64,000 nt of DNA from Chromohalobacter beijerinckii (GTDB lineage: Bacteria > Pseudomonadota > Gammaproteobacteria > Pseudomonadales > Halomonadaceae): positions 62,001 through 126,000 of the forward strand of contig NZ_JAKGAK010000007.1 of NCBI RefSeq assembly GCF_023061185.1. Reading direction: 5' to 3'. The notes under the pieces were generated by a model. It ran no database searches. It saw only the letters and a list, made by a program, of their open reading frames with translations, and was not told where the DNA came from. Made by a program: the position numbers and the translations under genes. Every line of letters begins with the position of its first letter. The first letter of the stretch is position 1. Of this stretch, positions 9,678 to 20,738 are shown one piece after another.

Positions 9678-10700
9678 ATGAAAGCCTTTGAGGTTCGCGC
9701 CCCCCACGATTTCAGCATCGTTGACATCGATGCCCCGCAAGCCGCCGCTGGCGAGGTGAGCGTCGGCGTCGCCTTCGCCGGTATCTGCGGCTCGGACATG
9801 CACATCATTCACGGCGACAACGCCTTCGTGCGCTTCCCGCGGATTACCGGCCACGAGTTCGCCGGCGTCGTCGAAGCAGTAGGCGAGGGCGTCGAGAACG
9901 TGTCGGTGGGTGACCGAGTATGCATCGACCCGGTCATCAACTGCGGCGAGTGCTACCCGTGCCGTATCGGTCGGCCCAACGTCTGCAGCGCCATGCAGGT
10001 GATCGGTGTGCACCGCAACGGCGGCTTCGCCAACCAGGTCAGCGTTCCCGCCGCTAACGCTCATCGGCTGCCCGAGAACATCGCTCTCGATCAGGCCGCG
10101 CTGGTCGAGCCCTACACCATCGCGGCCAACGTGCTGGAGCGCATGCAGCCTCACGACGGCGATGCCCTGTTGATCCTCGGCGCCGGCGTCATCGGCCTGA
10201 CGATCCTCCAGGTCGCTCGAGCCCAAGGGCTCACTGACATCACCGTTTGCGACGTCATCGACGACCGGTTGGACGTCGCCCGCTCACTGGGCGCCAGCCA
10301 CACGGTGAACGGTCAGCGGGAAGATCTCGAAGCCGTGATGGCCGAGCGCACTAGCGGCGAGGGCGTGCCGTTGATCGCCGACGCCGCCTGCGTACCGGCG
10401 CTGTTCCCTCAGCTCGCACGGATCGCCTCGCCGGCCGGACGTATTGGCTTACTGGGTTTCAACACGACGCCCAGCGACCTGGTTCAACTCGAGGTTATCA
10501 AGAAGGAGCTGACGATCGTCGGCTCACGACTCAACAACCGCAAGTTCCCCGAAGTCATCGAGATGCTCGCCAGCGGGCGGCTCGATGCCACGGCGCTGGT
10601 CAGCCACCGGCTGCCCTTCGCCGAGATGGGTGAGGCGATCCATATGATCGACCATCACCCGGAACGCGTGTGCAAGGTACTCATCGAACTCGAGGCCTGA
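9678..10700 (+). CDS. Zinc-dependent sugar-acid/polyol dehydrogenase (RspB-like)
   Basis: A 340-aa medium-chain dehydrogenase. Catalytic zinc ligands are Cys37 (GICGSD) and His59-Glu60 (GHE). The structural zinc site has Cys89, 92, 95 and 103. The NAD(P)-binding motif LGAGVIGL lies near residue 165. Related RspB-type enzymes oxidise C5 of hexonates, and I recall L-gulonate 5-dehydrogenase activity being described for such a cluster. With fructuronate reductase and UxuA downstream, oxidation of L-gulonate to D-fructuronate is the best guess. The ATG has GGAGT ahead of it. Confidence 0.85.
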   Translation: MKAFEVRAPHDFSIVDIDAPQAAAGEVSVGVAFAGICGSDMHIIHGDNAFVRFPRITGHEFAGVVEAVGEGVENVSVGDRVCIDPVINCGECYPCRIGRPNVCSAMQVIGVHRNGGFANQVSVPAANAHRLPENIALDQAALVEPYTIAANVLERMQPHDGDALLILGAGVIGLTILQVARAQGLTDITVCDVIDDRLDVARSLGASHTVNGQREDLEAVMAERTSGEGVPLIADAACVPALFPQLARIASPAGRIGLLGFNTTPSDLVQLEVIKKELTIVGSRLNNRKFPEVIEMLASGRLDATALVSHRLPFAEMGEAIHMIDHHPERVCKVLIELEA

Positions 10701-10802
10701 AACGCTAGGCGATTCGATCCCTCGCACGCGCCAACCATCGACTGCAAACCATTACTCAACGCTCAACAACAACAGCCATCAACAGAGTCAGGAGTGAACG
10801 TC

Positions 10803-11771
10803 ATGCTCAAACAGCTACTCGCCAGCGCCGTCATCGGCTCAAGCATACTCGCCGCCCCGTTCGCCACAGCCACGGATTACACCCTCAAGTTCGGCCACCT
10901 GGCCAACGAAGAAAACATCTGGAACAAAGCCGCCGAGCGCTTCAAAAAAGTCGTCGAAGAGGAATCCGACGGCCGCATCGACGTACAGATATTTCCCAAC
11001 GAGCAGTTGGGCACCGAGATGGAAGTCATCAACAGCATTCAACTCGGCACCGCTGATATGACCATCACCGGGGAAAGTTTGCAGAACTGGGCCCCCAAGG
11101 CAGCGATGATGGCCGTGCCCTACGCCTTCCGCGATTCCGAACATCTGCGCAAGGCAGTCGAGGGCGATATCGGCAAGCAGATCGAACAACAGATCGAGGA
11201 GAAAGCCGGCCTGGTACCGATCGCTTGGTTCGAACGTGGTCCGCGTGAGCTGACGTCCAACCAGCCGATCAAGAAGCCCTCTGATCTTGACGGCTTGCGT
11301 TTACGCGTACCCAACGTGCCACTGTTCGTCGATACCTGGCAGGCGCTCGGCGCCAAGCCCACGCCGATGGCCTTTAGCGAGGTCTTCACGTCGCTGCAGC
11401 AGGGCACCATCGACGGCCAGGAGAACCCGCTTTCGCTGATCGAGAGCGCCAGCTTCAACGAGGTTCAGGACTACGTGAACATGACCGATCACGTGCATAG
11501 CTGGATCTACGTGGTGATTGGCAAGAACAAACTCGAGTCAATGCCGGAGGACCTGCAAGAGGTAGTCCTCGATGCGGCTCAGCAGATGCAGTCCTATGAG
11601 GCGAAACTCTTCGACGAGGACCAGAAGCGTCTGCGTAATGCGCTCGAAGAAGCCGGCATGGAGTTCGTCGAAGTCGATCAAAAAGCCTTCGCCGACGAGG
11701 CCGAACCGGCTGTCAAAGCGTCGCTCAATGACGAACAACAAAAGCTCTATGAGGCGATCCAGGACCTCTGA
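10803..11771 (+). CDS. dctP: TRAP transporter solute-binding protein (DctP family)
   Basis: Periplasmic binding protein of a tripartite ATP-independent transporter, 322 aa. The signal peptide (MLKQLLASAVIGSSILAAPF...) is cleaved near ATA-TDY. The family features include the conserved Arg in LRLRVPNVP near residue 165, which binds the ligand carboxylate, and the Asn/Glu of DGQENPL. I choose the ATG at 10803, placed 8 bases after AGGAG; the upstream GTG at 10794 overlaps that ribosome site. The operon context predicts a hexonate or hexuronate ligand. Confidence 0.9.
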   Translation: MLKQLLASAVIGSSILAAPFATATDYTLKFGHLANEENIWNKAAERFKKVVEEESDGRIDVQIFPNEQLGTEMEVINSIQLGTADMTITGESLQNWAPKAAMMAVPYAFRDSEHLRKAVEGDIGKQIEQQIEEKAGLVPIAWFERGPRELTSNQPIKKPSDLDGLRLRVPNVPLFVDTWQALGAKPTPMAFSEVFTSLQQGTIDGQENPLSLIESASFNEVQDYVNMTDHVHSWIYVVIGKNKLESMPEDLQEVVLDAAQQMQSYEAKLFDEDQKRLRNALEEAGMEFVEVDQKAFADEAEPAVKASLNDEQQKLYEAIQDL

Positions 11772-11789
11772 TCGGGCACTTCCCCCCAC

Positions 11790-11816
11790 GCCGGGGCTGA
11801 GCATGACGGCCCCGGC
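11790..11816 (+). repeat. Hairpin between dctP and dctQ
   Basis: Perfect 8-bp GC stem GCCGGGGC / GCCCCGGC with an 11-base loop, 18 bases past the dctP stop. No T-run follows. It is well placed to stabilise the upstream binding-protein message or to reduce read-through. Confidence 0.6.
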
Positions 11817-11846
11817 ACTCTGCCGACTCGCCGAGGAACATTCCTG

Positions 11847-12419
11847 ATGAGCGATTCCGATTCCATATCGAGCGATCCGCTGCACGACATCGCCGAGATT
11901 CCCCCCCTCGGTGGTCTCTGGGGGCGGTTGGTCAGCGGGCTCGACCGCCTGTTCGCCCTACTCGCATCGCTGGCGCTGATAGCCATCGCCGCCGTGGTGA
12001 TCCTGCAAATCGTCTCCCGAGTGGCGCTGCCTAGCTCCCCGGCCTGGACCGAGGAGCTGTCGCGCTACCTATTCATCTACATGGTGGCGCTGTCGTCCGG
12101 CCTCGTCCTTCGCCGTAATCGTCACGTCAACGTCGAACTTTTCCAGCATCTGTTAGGCCGGCGCAGCCAGTTGGTCTACCGAGCACTATGTTGTTTGGTC
12201 GTGGGTGTCTTCTCCGCATGGATGATCCCCTACGCCATGCAATTCGCGCAGGTGGGCGCCTTCCAGACCTCGCCGACGCTTGAGGTCCATATGCACTATA
12301 TCTTCTTCTCGACCGTCGCCCTGTTCGGCCTATCCGCCCTGTATGCGGCGATCGGCCTGATCGAGGCCAGCGTGGCCATTGCTCGCGGCGGATCGACCCA
12401 TACCGGGGAGACGCCGTAA
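11847..12419 (+). CDS. dctQ: TRAP transporter small permease (DctQ)
   Basis: A 190-aa membrane protein with four predicted helices (starting at about residues 35, 75, 112 and 150), the usual DctQ topology. The segment SRVALPSSPAWTEELSRYLF is typical of the family. It pairs with the large permease to form the sodium-driven membrane part of the transporter. The stop codon overlaps the dctM start (TAATG). Confidence 0.9.
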   Translation: MSDSDSISSDPLHDIAEIPPLGGLWGRLVSGLDRLFALLASLALIAIAAVVILQIVSRVALPSSPAWTEELSRYLFIYMVALSSGLVLRRNRHVNVELFQHLLGRRSQLVYRALCCLVVGVFSAWMIPYAMQFAQVGAFQTSPTLEVHMHYIFFSTVALFGLSALYAAIGLIEASVAIARGGSTHTGETP

Positions 12420-13699
12420 TGGAAGTCGCTGTCCTGTTCTGCGTATTTCTGGTCCTACTGCTAGTGGGTATTCCCATCGCCTTCTCGCTGGGCATCGCTT
12501 CGCTTTCGTACCTACTGCTATCGGACATCTCGCTGACCATCGTCCCGCAGCGCATGTACGGGGGTATCGACACCTTCGTGCTGCTATGCATTCCCGGTTT
12601 CGTGCTTGCCGGCAACCTGATGAATGTCGGCAACATCACCGATCACATCGTGCGTTTCGCGAACGCCCTGATGGGGCATATCCGCGGTGGACTGGGGCTC
12701 GCCAACGTGGGGGGCTCGATGATCTTCGGCGGCATCTCCGGTACCGCCGTGGCCGATGCGGCAAGCATCGGTTCGGTGATGATCCCCGGCATGTCCCGAG
12801 CCGGCTACGACAAGCCCTTCGCCGCCGCAGTGACCGCCGCCTCGTCGACAGTGGGGCCGATCATTCCCCCCAGCGTGCCGATGATCATCGCCGGGTCGCT
12901 ATCCGGCGTTTCGGTCGGCCGGATGTTTCTGGCCGGCGCCATTCCGGGCTTGTTGCTGGGTCTGGCGATGATGATCACCGTGTACATCCTGGCCGTGAAG
13001 CGCGGCTACCCGCGCGAGAAGCGTTCGACCTTCAAGGAACTGATCAAGGAAGGACGCAGTGCATTCTGGGCACTGATGATGACCTTCATCATTCTCTACG
13101 GCATCATCGGCGGCTTCTTTACGCCCACCGAGGCGTCCATCGTCGCCAGCCTGTACGCCTTGGTGATCGGCATGTTCGTCTATAAGGGCATCACCTGGCG
13201 CAACCTGCCGCAGATCGTCGTCGATACGGTACTGACTTCGGGCTCGCTGATGCTGCTGGTGGGCTTGGCCAACCTGTTCGGCTGGATTCTCACCAGCCAG
13301 CAGATCCCGCAGATGATCGCCGACCAGATCCTAGGCTTTAGCGCGAATCCCATCGTCGTCATCCTGATACTCAACCTGATCCTGCTGGTGGTCGGCACCT
13401 TCATGGAGACCATCGCCGCACTGATCATTCTGTTCCCCGCGCTACTGGGAGTAGCCACCGGCGTGGGCATGGACCCAGTGCATTTCGGCCTGATGGCGGT
13501 ACTTAACCTGATGATCGGACTGACCACACCACCCCTCGGGGTCTGCCTTTTCGTTGTCTCGGGTATCGGCAAGCTGCCGATGCTGCGTGTGGCGCGAGCC
13601 ATCGTGCCGTTTCTGATCTGCAACCTGGTGGTGCTGCTACTGGTGTCCTATGTGCCGGCCCTTTCGCTGTGGCTGCCCAACCTGCTGATGGGAGACTGA
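12419..13699 (+). CDS. dctM: TRAP transporter large permease (DctM)
   Basis: A 426-aa protein with about 12 membrane segments, the elevator-type transport subunit of the TRAP system. Family signatures include GGISGTAVADAASIGSVMIP and the second-half ETIAALIILFPAL and LTTPPLGVCLF. Its start overlaps the dctQ stop by one base and its stop lies 6 bases before the next gene, so translation is coupled along the operon. Confidence 0.94.
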   Translation: MEVAVLFCVFLVLLLVGIPIAFSLGIASLSYLLLSDISLTIVPQRMYGGIDTFVLLCIPGFVLAGNLMNVGNITDHIVRFANALMGHIRGGLGLANVGGSMIFGGISGTAVADAASIGSVMIPGMSRAGYDKPFAAAVTAASSTVGPIIPPSVPMIIAGSLSGVSVGRMFLAGAIPGLLLGLAMMITVYILAVKRGYPREKRSTFKELIKEGRSAFWALMMTFIILYGIIGGFFTPTEASIVASLYALVIGMFVYKGITWRNLPQIVVDTVLTSGSLMLLVGLANLFGWILTSQQIPQMIADQILGFSANPIVVILILNLILLVVGTFMETIAALIILFPALLGVATGVGMDPVHFGLMAVLNLMIGLTTPPLGVCLFVVSGIGKLPMLRVARAIVPFLICNLVVLLLVSYVPALSLWLPNLLMGD

Positions 13700-13705
13700 T
13701 CGACC

Positions 13706-15163
13706 ATGACCCCGACATCGATACCCAGCACGCACGCGCCGGCCCCGGTGGGCATCGTCCATCTCGGCCTGGGCGCCTTTCACCGCGCCCACCAAGCGGT
13801 CTATCTGGAGCGTAACCTGGCCCGCCATGATGGCGGCCCGTGGGGTATCGCCAGCGCCAACCTGCGTTCCAACCGCCAGCTCGTCGAACTGATGCGCGAA
13901 CGCGATCAGCGCTATCATGTCGCCGAATACACCGACAGCGACACCCTGACCCTGCGCGAAATCGCGGCGATCCGTGAGACGCTCTATGCCGGCTCCGGAG
14001 GCGAGGATCTCGAGGCCCTGCTGGCCCGCATGAGCGAACCAGGCGTGCGCATCGTCACGCTGACCGTGACCGAGAAGGGCTACCACCTCGACCCGGCGGA
14101 CGGACGGCTGCTGCTCGACGCCGAGCCGATTCGCCACGACATCACCAATCCCACGCAACCGCGGACCGCACCGGGCATGCTGGTCGAAGCGCTAGCTCGA
14201 CGATTCACGGCCGGCACCCCAGCGTTCACGGTGCTGTGCTGCGACAACATGCCCGATAATGGCAAGCGCACTCGCCGCGCAGTGATCGAGCTGGCCCGTC
14301 GGCGCGACGAGAAGCTCGCCGAATGGATCGCCGATGCCGTGGCCTTTCCCTCGAGCATGGTCGACCGCATCGTCCCGGCGATGAGCGAAGCCGAGTTCGA
14401 GCGCCTACGCACACTGGGTATCGACGACCCCGTCGCAGTGGCCTGCGAGTCTTTCAGCCAATGGGTGATCGAAGACGACTTCCCGCAGGGTCGCCCCGAC
14501 TGGCAGCACGACGGCGTGCAGATGGTCGCCGATGTCGCACCCTTCGAGGCCATGAAGCTACGCATGCTCAACGGCAGCCATTCGCTGCTCGCCTATCTCG
14601 GCGCGCTGGCGGGTATCGAGACAGTGGCAGAAGCCGTCGGTCGTCCGGAATTCGCCGCCCTGCTGCGCGGCTACATGCGCCGCGAAGCCGCACCGACATT
14701 GGCCATGCCGGCAGACATCGATCTCGGGGCCTACGCTGACCGCCTGATCGAGCGCTTCACCAATGACAGCCTGCATCATCGCCTGCAACAGATCGCCATG
14801 GATGGGTCTCAGAAACTGCCCCAGCGCTGGCTCACCGGTGCCCAGAAACAGCTCGAAGCCGACGGCGAGATCGCCTGCACGGCGCTCGGCGTGGCGGCCT
14901 GGATCCGCTATACCGCCGCCAGCAACCTGGCAGGCGAGAGCCACCCGGTCGACGACCCAATGGCCGAAACCTTCGCTGCGTTGCATGCCAACCACGACAA
15001 GCCCGAGCCACTGATCGCCGCCTTTCTCGCCCTCGACAGCGTTTTTCCAAGCGAGCTGGCCGACGATGCCCGCTTCTCTCGCGCGGTGCTCGACGCCTAC
15101 CGCACGCTGAACGAATGTGGCGTCGAGGAGGCCCTGACCATTCTCGACGTACCGATACGATAG
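13706..15163 (+). CDS. uxuB: Fructuronate reductase / mannitol dehydrogenase family
   Basis: A 485-aa long-chain polyol dehydrogenase. An N-terminal Rossmann domain (GIVHLGLGAFHRAHQ near residue 15) is followed by a helical C-terminal domain with the family motif MKLRMLNGSHSLLAY and its catalytic Lys/Asn/His. UxuB reduces D-fructuronate to D-mannonate with NADH. The genes on either side (TRAP permease, UxuA) support this role over mannitol or arabinitol oxidation. The stop is 9 bases before uxuA. Confidence 0.88.
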   Translation: MTPTSIPSTHAPAPVGIVHLGLGAFHRAHQAVYLERNLARHDGGPWGIASANLRSNRQLVELMRERDQRYHVAEYTDSDTLTLREIAAIRETLYAGSGGEDLEALLARMSEPGVRIVTLTVTEKGYHLDPADGRLLLDAEPIRHDITNPTQPRTAPGMLVEALARRFTAGTPAFTVLCCDNMPDNGKRTRRAVIELARRRDEKLAEWIADAVAFPSSMVDRIVPAMSEAEFERLRTLGIDDPVAVACESFSQWVIEDDFPQGRPDWQHDGVQMVADVAPFEAMKLRMLNGSHSLLAYLGALAGIETVAEAVGRPEFAALLRGYMRREAAPTLAMPADIDLGAYADRLIERFTNDSLHHRLQQIAMDGSQKLPQRWLTGAQKQLEADGEIACTALGVAAWIRYTAASNLAGESHPVDDPMAETFAALHANHDKPEPLIAAFLALDSVFPSELADDARFSRAVLDAYRTLNECGVEEALTILDVPIR

Positions 15164-15172
15164 GATACGACC

Positions 15173-16348
15173 ATGGAACACACCTGGCGCTGGTTCGGGC
15201 CCGACGACCCGATCACCCTCGACGACATCCGCCAGACCGGAGCTACCGGCATCGTCACCGCCCTGCACGAGATCCCCAACGGCGAAACCTGGCCTTGCGA
15301 GGCAATCGCCGAGCGCAAAGCGTTGATCGAAGCCTCGGGGCTCACTTGGTCGGTGGTCGAAAGCGTGCCGGTCCACGAGGACATCAAAAAGGGGCGCGGC
15401 GACTGCGAGACCTACATCGCCCACTACCAGCAGACATTGCGTAATCTGGCGGCCTGCGGTATCGACGTGGTCTGCTACAACTTCATGCCCGTTCTCGACT
15501 GGACACGCACCGACCTGGCCTGGCCGCTACCCGGCGGTGGCACCGCGCTGCGCTTCGAGCAAACCGCCTTCGCGGCCTTCGACCTGTACCTGCTCGAACG
15601 CCCCGGCGCCGAACGCGACTACGATACCGCCGAACGCGAGGCCGCACGCCGCTATCTCGAAACGCTCGACGAAACGGCGCGCCAGCGACTGATCGACACC
15701 ATCATCGCCGGGCTACCCGGCGCCGAGGAACACTACACTCTGGCGCGCTTTCGCCAGGTGATCGCCGAGTATGCCGAGATCGACGCCGCCCGCTTGCGCG
15801 CCAATCTCGGCCATTTCCTGAGCGCCATCGTGCCGGTGGCCGAGGAGGTCGGCATTCGCCTGGCGATCCATCCCGACGACCCGCCCCGCTCGCTGTTCGG
15901 CCTGCCGCGCGTGGTCTCGACGCCCGACGACGTTCAATGGATCCTCGATGCCGTGCCCAGCCCTGCCAACGGCCTGACCTTCTGCACGGGTTCTTATGGT
16001 GTCAGCGACGCCATCGATCTCGTGGCGATGGGCGAGCGCTTCGCTTCGCGCATCTACTTCGCCCACCTGCGCGCCACGAAGCGCGAGGCCGACCCGCGAA
16101 CTTTCCATGAGGCGGCTCATCTCGATGGTGATGTCGACATGGTCGGCGTGATCAAGACCCTGCTCGACGAGGAACGTCGCCGCGAGGGTGACGGCGATCC
16201 ACGACTGCCGCTACGCCCCGATCATGGCCATCACCTGCTGGATGACCTATCGCGCGAAACACGCCCGGGTTATCCGTTGATCGGGCGTCTCAAGGGGCTG
16301 GCAGAATTGCGAGGAATAGAGATCGCCATCAAACAGCTATGCGCTTGA
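15173..16348 (+). CDS. uxuA: Mannonate dehydratase (UxuA)
   Basis: A 391-aa TIM-barrel metalloenzyme of the UxuA family ([56 protein letters not shown]). It dehydrates D-mannonate to 2-keto-3-deoxy-D-gluconate. This is a second mannonate dehydratase in the operon, unrelated in fold details to the ManD at 8434. The likely flow is fructuronate to mannonate by UxuB, then this enzyme. The ATG has AGGA 8 bases ahead. No KDG kinase or aldolase is in the window. Confidence 0.94.
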   Translation: MEHTWRWFGPDDPITLDDIRQTGATGIVTALHEIPNGETWPCEAIAERKALIEASGLTWSVVESVPVHEDIKKGRGDCETYIAHYQQTLRNLAACGIDVVCYNFMPVLDWTRTDLAWPLPGGGTALRFEQTAFAAFDLYLLERPGAERDYDTAEREAARRYLETLDETARQRLIDTIIAGLPGAEEHYTLARFRQVIAEYAEIDAARLRANLGHFLSAIVPVAEEVGIRLAIHPDDPPRSLFGLPRVVSTPDDVQWILDAVPSPANGLTFCTGSYGVSDAIDLVAMGERFASRIYFAHLRATKREADPRTFHEAAHLDGDVDMVGVIKTLLDEERRREGDGDPRLPLRPDHGHHLLDDLSRETRPGYPLIGRLKGLAELRGIEIAIKQLCA

Positions 16349-16421
16349 AGCGGCGTCCGCTACGCAAAGCCGGGGCACGATGGTAAGGTGGAAGGCCTGC
16401 AAAACGGTCAGGATTCCCGCC

Positions 16422-17696
16422 ATGCCAACACTCTTCGGCAAGCGCGTGTTACTCGGCATCAGTGCCGGTATCGCCGCTTACAAAAGCGCTCAGCTCGCCC
16501 GTCTATTGAAGAAGGCGGGCTGCGAGGTGCGCGTGGTCATGACCGAAGGCGCGCAGACGTTCATTACCCCGCTGACGCTTCAGGCACTCACCGGCGAAGC
16601 GGTGCGCACGTCACTGCTCGACCCCGAGGCGGAAGCTGGCATGGGGCATATCGAACTGGCGCGCTGGGCGGACGTGATCCTCGTCGCGCCGGCTACCGCC
16701 GATCTCATGGCGCGCCTGGCGCATGGCCATGCCGACGACCTGCTCACCACCCTGTGCCTGGCCAGTGAGGCGGAATGCGTCATGGCACCGGCGATGAATC
16801 AGGCCATGTGGCGCCATCCCGCGACCCAAGCCAATGCCGCGACGTTGCGCACCCTGGGTTGGCGCCTGCTGGGCCCGGATGGAGGCGAGCAGGCATGTGG
16901 CGATGTCGGCCCCGGCCGCATGCGCGAGCCGGAAGCGCTGGTCGCCGAGCTTTCGATGGCGCCCGAGGATGCGCCTAGCTCCACGGCGCCCGACGTCGCG
17001 CCGGCTGTGCGCGATGCCGAGGCGTTGCGGGTGACGATCACCGCCGGGCCGACCCATGAGGCGCTCGATCCGGTGCGTTATCTTTCCAACCATAGCTCCG
17101 GCAAGATGGGCTATGCCCTGGCCGAGGCGTGGGCCCGACGTGGCGCCCGCGTGCGCTTGATCAGCGGGCCGGTCGCCTTGGCGACGCCCCTGGAAGTCGA
17201 GCGCATCGATGTGACATCGGCCAGCGAAATGCTTGCCGCCGCCGAACACGTCGCCACCGAGAGCGATATTTTCATCGGCTGCGCGGCGGTCGCCGACTAC
17301 CGCGCCGAACACGTCGCCGACCATAAGCTCAAGAAGACCGATGCCAACGAGACAATGACGCTCACGCTGGTCAAGAATCCCGATATCGTGGCCGAGATCG
17401 CCGCACGTTCATCGCGCCCGTTGGTAGTAGGCTTTGCCGCCGAGACCCGTGATGTGGAACGCTATGCACGCGATAAGCTGACCCGCAAGGGCCTGGATAT
17501 GATCGTCGCCAACGATGTGTCCCAGGCCGGGCTCGGTTTCGGCGCCGACGACAACGCCGCTTTATTGCTGTGGCGTGACGGCGATGACACCGACAGCCAA
17601 GCATTGCCGCCACAGCCCAAGACCACCCTGGCCGATGCCATCGTCGACCGGGTATTGACGCTTTACGCCCACCGCGCCCCCGCGGCGCACGACTGA
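16422..17696 (+). CDS. coaBC: Bifunctional phosphopantothenoylcysteine decarboxylase/synthetase
   Basis: A 424-aa fusion carrying out two steps of coenzyme A synthesis. The CoaC flavoprotein half shows [13 protein letters not shown], the His-containing [12 protein letters not shown] and the substrate clamp motif PAMNQAMW. The CoaB half begins near residue 205 with [18 protein letters not shown]. The ATG at 16422 is preferred, with AGGA upstream and the family start; the frame is open 14 codons further. It heads a coaBC-dut-algC-argB-slmA run also seen in pseudomonads. Confidence 0.95.
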   Translation: MPTLFGKRVLLGISAGIAAYKSAQLARLLKKAGCEVRVVMTEGAQTFITPLTLQALTGEAVRTSLLDPEAEAGMGHIELARWADVILVAPATADLMARLAHGHADDLLTTLCLASEAECVMAPAMNQAMWRHPATQANAATLRTLGWRLLGPDGGEQACGDVGPGRMREPEALVAELSMAPEDAPSSTAPDVAPAVRDAEALRVTITAGPTHEALDPVRYLSNHSSGKMGYALAEAWARRGARVRLISGPVALATPLEVERIDVTSASEMLAAAEHVATESDIFIGCAAVADYRAEHVADHKLKKTDANETMTLTLVKNPDIVAEIAARSSRPLVVGFAAETRDVERYARDKLTRKGLDMIVANDVSQAGLGFGADDNAALLLWRDGDDTDSQALPPQPKTTLADAIVDRVLTLYAHRAPAAHD

Positions 17697-17709
17697 CGGA
17701 CCCACTCTC

Positions 17710-18186
17710 ATGTCAGATGCCTCGTTGTCTGCCGACACGACCTTGTCGGTGAAGATTCTGGACGAACGCGTACACGACTTCCCGCTTCCCGGTTACGCCA
17801 CCACCGGCAGCGCCGGTATGGATTTGCGCGCCTTGCTCGATGGCCCGCTGACGCTGGCCCCGGGCGACTGCGAGCTGGTGCGCACCGGCCTCGCCGTGCA
17901 CATCGGCGATCCGGGACTTGCCGGCATGATCCTGCCGCGCTCCGGCTTGGGGCATAAGCATGGCATCGTGCTGGGCAATCTCGTCGGCCTGATCGACTCC
18001 GACTATCAAGGCGAGCTGATGATCTCGGTCTGGAACCGCGGCAACCAGACGTTCGTTCTGGAACCGGGCGAGCGCTTGGCACAATATGTACTTGTGCCCG
18101 TGATACAGGCCAAGCTCGACATCGTCGAGGACTTCGCCGCCAGCGAGCGCGCTGGAGGTGGCTTCGGTCACTCCGGCCGTCATTGA
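17710..18186 (+). CDS. dut: dUTP diphosphatase
   Basis: Trimeric dUTPase of 158 aa, hydrolysing dUTP to dUMP. All five family motifs are visible, including AGMDLRAL, the [10 protein letters not shown] uracil/phosphate loop, [10 protein letters not shown] with the catalytic Asp, and the C-terminal arm [10 protein letters not shown]. It lies 13 bases after coaBC, in the same operon. The extra N-terminal residues before the core are slightly longer than in E. coli. Confidence 0.96.
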   Translation: MSDASLSADTTLSVKILDERVHDFPLPGYATTGSAGMDLRALLDGPLTLAPGDCELVRTGLAVHIGDPGLAGMILPRSGLGHKHGIVLGNLVGLIDSDYQGELMISVWNRGNQTFVLEPGERLAQYVLVPVIQAKLDIVEDFAASERAGGGFGHSGRH

Positions 18187-18194
18187 GTTCGGGC

Positions 18195-18215
18195 GGGCGA
18201 CGCTGACGGTCGCCC
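18195..18215 (+). repeat. Small hairpin between dut and algC
   Basis: Perfect 7-bp repeat GGGCGAC / GTCGCCC with a 7-base loop, 8 bases past the dut stop. No T-run follows. Confidence 0.4.
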
Positions 18216-18258
18216 CGATGTTCAAGGCCACACGGCCATCGACTTGAAGGGATTCACC

Positions 18259-19671
18259 ATGAGCCAACAAGCTCCCAATACATCCATCAGCGCGTCCATT
18301 TTCCGCGCCTATGACATTCGCGGCATCGTCGACGACAGCCTGACCGAGGACGGCGTCGAGTTGATCGGTCGTGCCATCGGGGCCGAAGCCGCCAACCGCG
18401 ACGAAGCCACCGTGGTCGTCGCCCGCGACGGCCGCCACTCGGGTAAGCGCCTGCAAGCGGCCCTGATCCGTGGCCTGCGCGACGCGGGACGCGATGTGAT
18501 CGACATCGGCATGGTGCCCACGCCGGTGCTCTACTTCGCCACGCACACGCTGGAGGGCACCAGCTCCGGCGTCATGGTCACGGGCAGCCACAACCCGCCC
18601 GACTACAACGGCTTCAAGATCGTGCTAGGCGGCGAAACGCTCTCCGGCGACGCCATCACCGCGCTTTATCAGCGCATTCAGGACGACGCGCTCGGGGAAG
18701 GTGAAGGTAGCCTGCGGGAAATGGATGTGCGCGAGGCATATCTCGAACGCATCCTCGGCGATATCAGTCTGAGCGGGAAGATCAAGGCCGTGGTCGACTG
18801 CGGCAACGGCGTGGCTGGCGAGCTCGGCCCGCAACTGATCGAGCGCCTGGGAGCGGAAACGATACCGCTGTTCGCCGAAATCGACGGCGATTTCCCCAAT
18901 CACCACCCCGATCCCGGTAAGCTGGAAAACCTCGAGGACTTGATCCGCACCGTCAAGGAAACCGGCGCGGACATTGGCCTGGCCTTCGACGGCGATGGCG
19001 ACCGTCTCGGCGTGGTCACGCCCAAGGGCGAGGTAATCTACCCTGACCGCCTGATGATGGCCTTCGCCGAGGACCTGCTGCAACGTAGTCCCGGTGCGCG
19101 CATCATCTTCGACGTCAAGTGCACCGGCAACCTGGCCCAGGTGGTCGAGAATGCCGGCGGCACGCCCGAGATGTGGCGCACCGGGCACTCGCTGATCAAG
19201 GCGCGCATGAAGGAAACCGGCGCGGCGCTGGCCGGCGAAATGAGCGGCCATATCTTCTTCAAGGAACGCTGGTACGGTTTCGACGACGGCCTGTATGGCG
19301 CCGCGCGGCTGCTGGAAATCCTTGCCAAGCAACGCGCCACGCAGGGTCTGGACGCCGACGCCTTCTTTGAGCGCTTCCCGCAGGACCTCAGCACGCCAGA
19401 GCTCAATGCCAAGGTCAGCGACGAGAACAAGTTCGCCATCGTCGACAAGCTCGCTCGGGAAGGCGACTTCGGCGACGACGGCGTGAAGACCACCCTCGAC
19501 GGCATCCGGGTCGACTATGCCGACGGCTGGGGCCTGTGCCGCGCGTCCAATACCACGCCCATGCTGGTGCTGCGCTTCGAGGGCAAGAGCGAGGAAGCCC
19601 TGGCACGCATTCAAGGCCAATTCCGCGACGCCCTCAAGCAGGTCGCCCCCGAGGCCGATCTCCCCTTCTGA
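18259..19671 (+). CDS. algC: Phosphomannomutase/phosphoglucomutase
   Basis: A 470-aa alpha-D-phosphohexomutase interconverting hexose 1- and 6-phosphates for exopolysaccharide and lipopolysaccharide synthesis. The catalytic phosphoserine is Ser110 in TGSHNPPDYNGFK. The metal-binding loop is DGDGDR (residues 244-249). The sugar-binding GEMSGHIFFKE follows. I start at the ATG at 18259, 9 bases after AAGGG, instead of the in-frame TTG at 18244. The order dut-algC-argB matches Pseudomonas. Confidence 0.94.
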   Translation: MSQQAPNTSISASIFRAYDIRGIVDDSLTEDGVELIGRAIGAEAANRDEATVVVARDGRHSGKRLQAALIRGLRDAGRDVIDIGMVPTPVLYFATHTLEGTSSGVMVTGSHNPPDYNGFKIVLGGETLSGDAITALYQRIQDDALGEGEGSLREMDVREAYLERILGDISLSGKIKAVVDCGNGVAGELGPQLIERLGAETIPLFAEIDGDFPNHHPDPGKLENLEDLIRTVKETGADIGLAFDGDGDRLGVVTPKGEVIYPDRLMMAFAEDLLQRSPGARIIFDVKCTGNLAQVVENAGGTPEMWRTGHSLIKARMKETGAALAGEMSGHIFFKERWYGFDDGLYGAARLLEILAKQRATQGLDADAFFERFPQDLSTPELNAKVSDENKFAIVDKLAREGDFGDDGVKTTLDGIRVDYADGWGLCRASNTTPMLVLRFEGKSEEALARIQGQFRDALKQVAPEADLPF

Positions 19672-19677
19672 TGCTCG

Positions 19678-20634
<957 letters not shown>

Positions 20635-20678
20635 CACTCTCCTCGCACCCGGGACGGTGCGCCGCGATGCGCGACGAT

Positions 20679-20712
20679 TTGTCGGCATCCCGGCAGCCCA
20701 TTAGGATGGGCT
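20679..20712 (+). promoter_or_regulatory. Candidate slmA promoter with overlapping inverted repeat
   Basis: TTGTCG (20679-20684) and TAGGAT (20702-20707) are spaced by 17 bases, a fair sigma-70 match. A perfect 7-bp repeat AGCCCAT-TAGG-ATGGGCT (20695-20712) covers the -10. It could be an operator or the end of the argB message. Confidence 0.4.
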
Positions 20713-20738
20713 AACACGATTCCAATAGAAGAATATCG

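Noticed and set aside
12379-13185. Plus-strand open frame overlapping dctQ-dctM
   Set aside because: Arg/His-rich out-of-frame shadow of the TRAP permease genes.
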